This document shows, piece by piece, positions 40,844 to 47,510 of a stretch of 64,000 nt of DNA (position 1 is the stretch's first letter; each line of letters begins with the position of its first letter). The stretch is from NCBI RefSeq assembly GCF_003856975.1, contig NZ_CP033107.1, positions 1,488,001 to 1,552,000 of the forward strand, read 5' to 3'. Source of the DNA: Plantibacter sp. PA-3-X8. Its GTDB lineage: Bacteria > Actinomycetota > Actinomycetes > Actinomycetales > Microbacteriaceae. The translations under genes were made by a program, and so were the position numbers. Under the pieces are notes generated by a model. That model was not told the origin of the DNA. It ran no database searches and saw only the letters and a program-made list of their open reading frames with translations.

Positions 40844-42310
40844 TCAGGCCCGCGAGCTGAGCCGCCCCTGCTTGGCGTGCACCGGGATCAGTAGTCCGAG
40901 GCCGATGAGCAGCACGAGCACGATCCCGAGGATCCCCCAGAACTGCGCCCCGCCAAGCGTGACGAACAGTGCGAAAGCGGTCGGTGCGAGGAAGGACACG
41001 GCGCGGCCGGTCGTGGCGTAGAGGCCGAAGACCTCACCCTCGCGGCCCTCGGGGATGATGCGCGCCAGGAACGAGCGGCTCGCCGACTGTGCAGGGCCGA
41101 CGAACAGGCACAGCATGAGCCCGAAGATCCAGAAGATCGTCGCGCCGCCCTCGTGGAGGAAGAACACGGCGCTTCCCGCGACGACGAGGCCGATGAGCGA
41201 CGCGACGATGACGGGTTTCGGCCCCACCTTGTCGTCGAGCAGGCCGATCGTGATCGTCGCGATCCCGGCGACGACGTTGGCGGCGATCGCGAAGATGATC
41301 ACCTCGCCGGGTGAGAAGCCGAAGGTCCCCGCGGCCAGGACGCCACCGAAGGTGAAGACGCCGGCGAGCCCGTCGCGGAACACGGCGCTCGCGAGCAGGA
41401 AATAGAGCGTCTGTCGGCTGTCGCGCCAGAGTTCCGCGATGCTCTTGGCGAGGACGCCGTAGGAGGCGAAGAACCCGACGTGCGGCCTGGCGACGGCCTG
41501 TGGCGCGTGGTACTCGGGCACCGCGAAGAGCACAGGCAGGGCGAAGATCCCGAACCACGCCGCGGAGACGAGCATCGCGACGCGGACGTCCATGCCGTCG
41601 TCGCCGGTGACGCCGAAGAGTCCGACCTCGGGGGAGATGAAGCCGAAGTACACGATGAGCAGCAGCACGATGCCGCCGATGTACCCCATACCCCAGCCGA
41701 GACCGGAGACCTTGCCGATGGAGGTGGGCGTCGACACCTGGGCGAGCATCGCGTTGTAGTTGACGCCGGCGAACTCGAACACGATGTTGCCGACCGCGAG
41801 GAGGACGAGGCCCAGCCAGAGGAAGTTCGGATCGGGGGCGACGAAGAAGAGGAGCGCGGTGATCGCGACGACGACGTAGGTGTTGAAGCCGAGCCAGAAC
41901 TTCCGTCGACCGGCGGAGTCCGACCGCTGGCCGACGACCGGCGCGAGGATCGCGATCAGCAGCCCGGCGGCGGCGAGCGCCCACCCGAGCGACGCCGACA
42001 CCGCGGCCTCCTCGCCGAAGGAGTCGCTCGTCAGATAGACGGTGAACACGAAGGTGGTGACGACGGCGTTGAACGACGCCGAGCCCCAGTCCCACAGGCT
42101 CCACGCGAAGATGCGACCCTTCCGGCCCGCCTGCGCCTTCACGGCGGCGACCTGCGAGGTGTCGAGGTCGACGGTGGCCGCTGCGGCGTCGGGGGTGACG
42201 AGCGGTGGTGGCGGGAAGTTGCGGGGCCGGGATCCGAGACGCGGGGCCTCGTCGCCGTGCCCGCCTGTCCGGCCGGTGTCGTCGGTGCCACCTGGGGGAG
42301 TCGTGCTCAT
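40844..42310 (-). CDS. MFS transporter, UMF1 (Atg22-like) family
   Basis: A 488-residue inner-membrane transporter with twelve predicted helices after a 70-residue Pro/Gly/Asp-rich N-terminus. The first helix WSLWDWGSASFNAVVTTFVFTVYLTS is the UMF1 hallmark. GQRSDSAGRRKFWLG matches the MFS loop 2-3 motif, and VGPAQSASRSFLARIIPEGREGEVFGLYATTGR the later conserved loop. Substrate unknown. It faces away from the lanthipeptide synthetase gene, 110 bp apart, and has normal high-GC codon use, so I do not include it in that cluster. Confidence 0.85.
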   Translation of the reverse strand: MSTTPPGGTDDTGRTGGHGDEAPRLGSRPRNFPPPPLVTPDAAAATVDLDTSQVAAVKAQAGRKGRIFAWSLWDWGSASFNAVVTTFVFTVYLTSDSFGEEAAVSASLGWALAAAGLLIAILAPVVGQRSDSAGRRKFWLGFNTYVVVAITALLFFVAPDPNFLWLGLVLLAVGNIVFEFAGVNYNAMLAQVSTPTSIGKVSGLGWGMGYIGGIVLLLIVYFGFISPEVGLFGVTGDDGMDVRVAMLVSAAWFGIFALPVLFAVPEYHAPQAVARPHVGFFASYGVLAKSIAELWRDSRQTLYFLLASAVFRDGLAGVFTFGGVLAAGTFGFSPGEVIIFAIAANVVAGIATITIGLLDDKVGPKPVIVASLIGLVVAGSAVFFLHEGGATIFWIFGLMLCLFVGPAQSASRSFLARIIPEGREGEVFGLYATTGRAVSFLAPTAFALFVTLGGAQFWGILGIVLVLLIGLGLLIPVHAKQGRLSSRA

Positions 42311-42362
42311 GCACTGAGGCTAGTGCCGCGTGGTGAACGGGCGGTAGCGCGGAGGGAGCCCC

Positions 42363-42413
42363 TTGCGGTCGACCATCTTAAACTCTACATTTGAAATATC
42401 AAACAAGGGAGGA
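42363..42413 (+). promoter_or_regulatory. Promoter and ribosome binding site of the lanthipeptide operon
   Basis: TTGCGG (42363-42368), 17-bp spacer, TACATT (42386-42391), then AAGGGAGGA (42405-42413) six bases before GTG 42420. The stretch 42376-42405 is conspicuously AT-rich for this genome. Confidence 0.55.
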
Positions 42414-42419
42414 CTCTTC

Positions 42420-45074
42420 GTGGACCAGCGGTATTTCCAGTTCAGTCATCCGGAGCTGCCCTTCTACTCGTCTGCGAAGGCACAGCGGCGCGGCGACGGA
42501 TTCCAGCCGCAAGGTATCCCCAACGACTGGCGGCGCTTCCGTCAAAGCGGCTGGGAGATGTGCGCTCCACCAGATCTGGACCTACCCGTTCAGGGTTGGA
42601 AGATTCACGTCTCCGCAACTCCTGACACGGCCGCTGAGACACTGCAGGCCACAGTTGACGTATGTGTGGCGATGAGCGCGTCGTTCAAGTTCGTTCCGAC
42701 CCGCGACGGTCTCGTGGCACGAAACTCGAAGAGCGCGGACAGGGCTGCGAGCGGAAAGTTCGTGACTGTCTATCCGTGCGATGCTCATCAACTGGATCGC
42801 CTGATTGACACCCTCTCCGCGTGTCTCAGTGGTCGGCCAGGACCATTCATCCTGAGCGATGTGAGAATCGGTGACGGTCCACTATATCTCCGCTACGGCG
42901 GATTCATGCCCCTGATGGTCCCAGATGCAACCGATGAGCCCGTGCTTTCTCTCGTCGGCGATGAGTTCCGACTGATCGCCGACCTTCGCGTGCCGTACTT
43001 CGACATGCCTGCCGAGGTCCAAATGACAGACAAAGTGCGACACGCCATCAAGATCTTCCGTGAGGTGCCTGCCGAGCAGTCACCTCTCGATGACTATGAC
43101 TTGCTCACCCCGCTGAAGTTCTCGAACAGCGGGGGAGTCTACGAGGCGTCGTCAGGTGGAGGGGCCGTCCGCTCGATCGTGAAAGAAGCAAGGCCTCTTG
43201 CTGGCCTAGACGCGCGCGGACGCGATGCAGTCGAACGACTCAACGTCGAGAGCGAAACGCTGTCGCACGTGGCACATCTTGAGATTGCTCCGCGGCCTAT
43301 CCGGATGTTCACCGCGTGGGAACACCGGTTTCTCGAGATGGAGCACGTCCCCGGGGAGCCGCTGAGTGCATGGGGGGCGAAAAACTATCCATTCAGTCGG
43401 GAACGCCTGGCCAGTGATGAGCAGTCGCGCTTCGTCGATTGTGTGGATCGCATCATGAGTTCGATCGAACGGTGCGTTGCGATGCTTCATCAGCAGGGAG
43501 CGGTTGCTGGTGATCTGCACCCCGGCAACGTCCTTGTGCTTGCCGACCTGTCGGTTCGCCTCATCGACCTCGAGGACGGACGGCAACCGAACAGTCGAAC
43601 GCGGTCGAGCTTCAACGCGCTGGGTTATGCTCCGCCGGACGGGTACACCGCTGCAGAAGCTGACTGGTTCGCAGTGTCACGTATCGCCGCGTCCCTCTTT
43701 CAGGTCAACAGGTCGATCGAGATACTCGCCCCAGGTCACTGGTACAGGACTATAGACATGGTCTCGGCGACGTTTGGCTCGAGGGCAGCGGAAATCATCC
43801 GTCGCGCTTGTGTCAAACTGCCGCGTGACTTGACGACTCAGGTCGAACTGACACCGGCCGAGTCGCCATCCGTGTGGGACGTCGAACGGCTGGGAGACCC
43901 AGTGACGCGTGATCGACTTGCTCAGGGTGTTCTGGCGTCCCTCCGTGCAACGTCCGGCGCACTCTTTCCTGGCGATGTGGCCCAAGCCGACCCGTTCGGA
44001 ACGGTGAATGTTGCGAACGGGGCTGCCGGAGTGTTGCTCTCCCTGGCGCGCGCGGATGTCGACATCACGTCAGACCTCACTGAATGGCTCGTCGCCGCGG
44101 CCGATACCTCACCTCCCGATACGAAACCCGGTTTGTTCAACGGCCTTGCGGGCGTCGCTGCGGCACTCAGCGAACTTGGTGCACACGATGCGGCGAAGCG
44201 CCATATCGATCGCTCATTGCAGGCACGAGGCAGGACGCGTAGCCTCAACCTGTTCGGCGGACTCGCAGGGATTGGCCTGTCAGCCGTCGGCGCAGCGCTC
44301 GAGTATGAAGACTCGGAGTACTTCGAGATTGCGCTGGAGTGCGCCGCCCGCATTTCGGCACAGCTGTTCTCCGACGGTGAATCCAGCGCATCTGAGGCAC
44401 TCGACCGTCGGGCAGGGCTGTTGTTCGGATGGTCGGGTATCTCCTTGTTCTTGTCCACGCTCGCGCGACACCACGAAGACTTTGGCGCTATGCGACTCGC
44501 TATCCGAGCAGTCGAGCGCGACCTTTCTCGGACGCGTTCGTACGCTGATGACCTCGTGGGAATTGAGGACACGGAGAACGGGAGAACACTTCCGTATCTT
44601 GCTCGAGGCAGCGCGGGGGTTCTTGTGGCAATCGCGCAATTGCAGGACCGGGTCGACCTCGGTGACGACGTCTCGCTTGTGACAGCGGGACTGCGACGCG
44701 CCTGCGCGAGCCACACGTACGCGTTCTCTGGTCTCTTCAACGGCCGTGCGGGGATACTCGCAGCGCTCGCGGCTGATCGCGCTCCGATCGCAACTGACGG
44801 CGCTGAATTCCAACGAAGCGCTCTCGCTTACGACGCCTTGTGTTGGAGACGATCGGTGCAGTTTCCCGGAGAGAACTACCTCCGATTGTCCAGCGACTTG
44901 GCGACTGGAAGTGCAGGTATCCTCGCCGCGCTCACAGCACAACGTCAAAGAGACCTGTCCTGGCTGCCGCTGATGCAGCAGCCCGGGCTGTTCGAGCGAG
45001 CGCAGGGTTCGCTCGGTCTTGATCGGAGAGGAGGTGATGAACATGAACAAGGTTCTCGACCTTCAGCGCCGTGA
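42420..45074 (+). CDS. Class III lanthipeptide synthetase (LanKC)
   Basis: Trifunctional enzyme that phosphorylates Ser/Thr in a precursor, eliminates phosphate and cyclises with Cys. The 884-residue protein has a lyase region (about 1-220), a kinase domain (about 230-490: GGVYEASSGGG loop about 238, catalytic GDLHPGNVLV about 363, RLIDLEDG in place of DFG about 379) and a LanC-like toroid (about 515-850) with repeats NGAAGVL, NGLAGVA, GGLAGIG, GWSGIS, RGSAGVL, NGRAGIL and TGSAGIL. No Cys-His-Gly zinc motif is visible, which places it in class III rather than IV. GTG 42420 is chosen for its strong ribosome binding site. Base composition is lower in GC than the flanks. Confidence 0.93.
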   Translation: MDQRYFQFSHPELPFYSSAKAQRRGDGFQPQGIPNDWRRFRQSGWEMCAPPDLDLPVQGWKIHVSATPDTAAETLQATVDVCVAMSASFKFVPTRDGLVARNSKSADRAASGKFVTVYPCDAHQLDRLIDTLSACLSGRPGPFILSDVRIGDGPLYLRYGGFMPLMVPDATDEPVLSLVGDEFRLIADLRVPYFDMPAEVQMTDKVRHAIKIFREVPAEQSPLDDYDLLTPLKFSNSGGVYEASSGGGAVRSIVKEARPLAGLDARGRDAVERLNVESETLSHVAHLEIAPRPIRMFTAWEHRFLEMEHVPGEPLSAWGAKNYPFSRERLASDEQSRFVDCVDRIMSSIERCVAMLHQQGAVAGDLHPGNVLVLADLSVRLIDLEDGRQPNSRTRSSFNALGYAPPDGYTAAEADWFAVSRIAASLFQVNRSIEILAPGHWYRTIDMVSATFGSRAAEIIRRACVKLPRDLTTQVELTPAESPSVWDVERLGDPVTRDRLAQGVLASLRATSGALFPGDVAQADPFGTVNVANGAAGVLLSLARADVDITSDLTEWLVAAADTSPPDTKPGLFNGLAGVAAALSELGAHDAAKRHIDRSLQARGRTRSLNLFGGLAGIGLSAVGAALEYEDSEYFEIALECAARISAQLFSDGESSASEALDRRAGLLFGWSGISLFLSTLARHHEDFGAMRLAIRAVERDLSRTRSYADDLVGIEDTENGRTLPYLARGSAGVLVAIAQLQDRVDLGDDVSLVTAGLRRACASHTYAFSGLFNGRAGILAALAADRAPIATDGAEFQRSALAYDALCWRRSVQFPGENYLRLSSDLATGSAGILAALTAQRQRDLSWLPLMQQPGLFERAQGSLGLDRRGGDEHEQGSRPSAP

Positions 45075-45180
45075 TGCGCATCGCGGCATCGGAACGCTAG
45101 GCAGCAACTGGAGCTGGTGGGCCTGCGGCGAAAACCAGCCGGAGAGTTCGGCCAGCCTGTTCGCGTGCGCGGGCGGCTGA
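45043..45180 (+). CDS. Labyrinthopeptin-like class III lanthipeptide precursor (45 aa)
   Basis: Leader starts MNKVLDLQRRDAHRG, with VLDLQ matching the (I/L)LxLQ motif of class III leaders. The core region has two SxxSxxxC motifs, SNWSWWAC (residues 21-28) and SSASLFAC (35-42), joined by GENQPE and ending AGG. Each can form a labionin (Ser, Ser, Cys). Labyrinthopeptin A2 has SDWSLWEC and STGSLFAC at the same places. The gene overlaps the last 32 bases of the synthetase gene in another frame. AGGAGG (45029-45034) is eight bases from ATG 45043; ATG 45037 is too close. It is too short for usual gene calling. Confidence 0.92.
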   Translation: MNKVLDLQRRDAHRGIGTLGSNWSWWACGENQPESSASLFACAGG

Positions 45181-45185
45181 TGAGG

Positions 45186-45226
45186 GGGGCTGCTGCGCAC
45201 ACGAGGACATCGAGCGCAGCAGCCCC
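45186..45226 (+). terminator. Perfect hairpin after the precursor gene
   Basis: GGGGCTGCTGCGC (45186-45198) and GCGCAGCAGCCCC (45214-45226) form a 13-bp perfect stem with a 15-nt loop, six bases after the precursor stop. No U-tract. Its place suggests partial termination or mRNA 3'-end protection, giving more precursor than transporter. Confidence 0.75.
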
Positions 45227-45290
45227 GATGCTCACGACCGACCTGAGGTGGTGGAGACACCGTGCCTGAACGACGAAAGACACTGCAACG

Positions 45291-46037
45291 ATGAGCCTGG
45301 AAGCACGCGATCTCTCCTTCGGCTATTCACTGCATCGCCGCGAACCGGTCCACGTGTTGCGGGGGGTGAGTCTTTCTGTAGCCGCCGGTGAGTCGTTGGC
45401 GGTCGTCGGGCCCTCGGGATCCGGGAAGTCGACACTCTTGCACTGCCTATCTGGTCTCCGAGCGCCGACACGTGGAAGCGTCGTGGCGTTGGGGACGGAG
45501 CTGTCATCCCTGACCGAGTGGGGTCGTTCCCGATTCCGGCGGCGGTCCGTCGGCTTCGTGTTCCAGGACTACAACCTGATCCCCTCCATTAACGTGCGGG
45601 ACAATCTCGCGTTGCCAGCGCTCTTCGCCGGTCGCGCAGCCGGGCGTCAGGCGGTCGCAGATATCGCCGCAGACATCGGACTGTCGTCGCGCCTCCGGCA
45701 TCGCCCGGACGAGCTGTCAGGCGGTGAACGGCAGCGCGTCGCGATCGGCCGGGTGTTGCTGTCGCAGGCTGAATTGGTCTTCGCCGACGAACCCACCGGT
45801 GCACTTGACACGTCGTCAGGACGGGTCGTGCTCGACCTCCTGTTCGGATCGCTCGGTCCCGAACGCACGATGGTGATGGTTACCCATGACCTCGATGCTG
45901 CTGCGCGGGCGGATCGTGTGCTGGTCCTCTGTGACGGTTCTGTCCACGCCGAGCTGACGTCCGCCACCCCGGCAGCGCTCTGGTCCGCCATCGAAACGGC
46001 CCGCGCGGACAGTGTCCATACGTCCGTGGGAGCATGA
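45291..46037 (+). CDS. ABC transporter ATP-binding protein of the lanthipeptide cluster (LabT1-like)
   Basis: A 248-residue MacB/LolD-type ATPase. Walker A GPSGSGKST (about residues 43-51), Q-loop FVFQDYNLIPSINV, signature LSGGERQRVAIGR (about 143), Walker B LVFADEPTGALD (about 163) and the His switch MVMVTHD are all intact. It pairs with the FtsX-like permease that overlaps its 3' end. The order synthetase, precursor, ATPase, permease equals that of the labyrinthopeptin cluster, so export or self-immunity is the likely role. The ribosome binding site (GAAAG) is weak. Confidence 0.9.
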   Translation: MSLEARDLSFGYSLHRREPVHVLRGVSLSVAAGESLAVVGPSGSGKSTLLHCLSGLRAPTRGSVVALGTELSSLTEWGRSRFRRRSVGFVFQDYNLIPSINVRDNLALPALFAGRAAGRQAVADIAADIGLSSRLRHRPDELSGGERQRVAIGRVLLSQAELVFADEPTGALDTSSGRVVLDLLFGSLGPERTMVMVTHDLDAAARADRVLVLCDGSVHAELTSATPAALWSAIETARADSVHTSVGA

Positions 46038-47413
46038 CGATGGCCGGTCTCGTTCTCCGCACACTCCTGCAGCAGTGGCGGGTGTGGATCTCCCTGCTCC
46101 TGTTCCTGGCACTCGCGAACGCGCCCCTTGTCAGCGTGGGAGCGCTCGTGGAGGTCGCCGATCGGCTGCCCGTCCGGGAACAGCGCATCGTCCGGAATCT
46201 GAGCACGCCGATGTCCGGGATGGCCTCGGTCGCCGTCTTCGTCATCACCTCGAGCGCGGTCTCCTTGGCGGTGCAACTCCAGCGTCGACCGTTCGCGACC
46301 TGGAAGCTCGCGGGGATGTCGTCAGTGCGGATCGCCGGCGTCCTTGTGTCGCAGCTGATCGTGCTCGGGACCGTGGGTGGAGCGCTCGGGCTGCCGCTGG
46401 CCCTATTGGTCGCACCGCGGTTCACCAGCTGGGTCCTGCAGGCCAACGCGGTCACCGCGATCGTCGATGCCCCGGCGAGCACGCTGGTGCTCCTGTCGAC
46501 CTGGGCGCTGCTCATCGGCATCCTGTTGCTCGCCGGTCTGCAAGGTGTCGGCTCGATCCTCCGGGTACCGGCGGTCGATGCGGTCCTGAGCGCGGAAGTC
46601 GTCCGCCGTCGCCCGACCGCGTTCAGGCTCACGCTCAGCCTGGTCATGTCGGCGGCGGTCCTCGCAGTGGCGGCCGCAATGGTCGGTTCGGCTAGCGGCG
46701 ACGTGTCCAGTCGGCTCGGTCTCCTAGTAGGCCTCGCGATGCTCCTGTCGTTGCTCATCATCCCGCTGATCGCGCTGCACGTCTCGCGGATCGCTGCACT
46801 GTTCCTCGCGGCGTGGACATGGATCGTCCCACGTCGGTGGTCGACGGCTTGGTACCTCGCGCGTCGTGGCTGCGCCTTCCGCTTGGATCGTGTAGGCGTC
46901 TCCCTCGTTCCGCTCTACGTCGCGGTCGCCCTCGCGAATTCGATCTACACCGTGTTCGAGACCGCCGATTCCGCCAGGAGGGCGGCCGGGCTTGTGCCCG
47001 CCGGCGAGCACGGCATCAACCACTCCGGCGTCTGGACCGTTCTCGGTCCGACGGTCGTCCTGGCGATCGCCGGCACCGCGACGGTCGTGGTGATGGCTGC
47101 TCGTGAGCGGGCGCGCGAGCGCGCGCTGCTGGCTGTGGGCGGCGTCAGTCACCGCTCGATCGTCGGAGCCGTCGTCGTCGAAGCCTTCATGTATGCCGTG
47201 ACCGCGACGTTCCTCGGGCTCCTGACGGCAGCGGCTGTCTCAGCGGTGGAGGCTGAGGCGTTCGGTCGCCTCGAAGCGGGGGCGCGCCCGGTGCTCGCCG
47301 TCGCGCCAGGCCTCGCGGTCGGCGCTGGAGGCTTCTGTGTGCTGGCTGCCGCCCTCGCTTTGCCCGCGGCGCTGGAGCATCGTCGGGCGGCGGTGGACAG
47401 GCTCGCTCGCTGA
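46034..47413 (+). CDS. FtsX-like ABC permease of the lanthipeptide cluster (LabT2-like)
   Basis: A 459-residue membrane protein with about ten hydrophobic segments: one near the N-terminus (about 10-30), three between 60 and 190, two between 200 and 250, and four after residue 280. The arrangement of paired FtsX-like blocks (about 60-180 and 340-450), the second with RERARERALLAVGGVSHRSIVGAVVVEAFMYAV, is typical of peptide exporters or immunity permeases. ATG 46034 overlaps the ATPase stop. No leader peptidase gene or two-component system accompanies the cluster. Confidence 0.85.
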   Translation: MTMAGLVLRTLLQQWRVWISLLLFLALANAPLVSVGALVEVADRLPVREQRIVRNLSTPMSGMASVAVFVITSSAVSLAVQLQRRPFATWKLAGMSSVRIAGVLVSQLIVLGTVGGALGLPLALLVAPRFTSWVLQANAVTAIVDAPASTLVLLSTWALLIGILLLAGLQGVGSILRVPAVDAVLSAEVVRRRPTAFRLTLSLVMSAAVLAVAAAMVGSASGDVSSRLGLLVGLAMLLSLLIIPLIALHVSRIAALFLAAWTWIVPRRWSTAWYLARRGCAFRLDRVGVSLVPLYVAVALANSIYTVFETADSARRAAGLVPAGEHGINHSGVWTVLGPTVVLAIAGTATVVVMAARERARERALLAVGGVSHRSIVGAVVVEAFMYAVTATFLGLLTAAAVSAVEAEAFGRLEAGARPVLAVAPGLAVGAGGFCVLAAALALPAALEHRRAAVDRLAR

Positions 47414-47469
47414 AGGTTCGCTGGGACGAGGATCGTTGCCGGGAATAGCTTTGGGCATCCCGCGTTGGA

Positions 47470-47490
47470 CTTGAGCGTACGACACTCAAG
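47470..47490. promoter_or_regulatory. HAIR operator upstream of the Hsp100 gene
   Basis: CTTGAGC-N7-ACTCAAG (47470-47476, 47484-47490) matches the HspR consensus CTTGAGT-N7-ACTCAAG with one change. It lies about 20 bases before the ATPase start, so HspR should repress this gene. Confidence 0.92.
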
Positions 47491-47510
47491 TTTGAATCCA
47501 GGAGGTTCAC

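Noticed and set aside
40844..42310. MFS transporter as part of the lanthipeptide cluster
   Set aside because: It is divergent, has normal high-GC codon use, belongs to the UMF1 family, and the cluster already has its own ABC transporter.
42363..42419. Upstream TTG start extending the synthetase by 19 residues
   Set aside because: The codon lies in the likely -35 box, has no ribosome binding site, and the strong AAGGGAGGA before GTG 42420 decides the start.
45037..45042. ATG two codons upstream as the precursor start
   Set aside because: It is only two bases from the Shine-Dalgarno sequence, while ATG 45043 has normal spacing. The leader motif is unaffected either way.
45227..45290. Second precursor peptide between the hairpin and the ABC ATPase gene
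   Set aside because: No open frame with a leader motif and Ser/Cys-rich core is present in this short gap.
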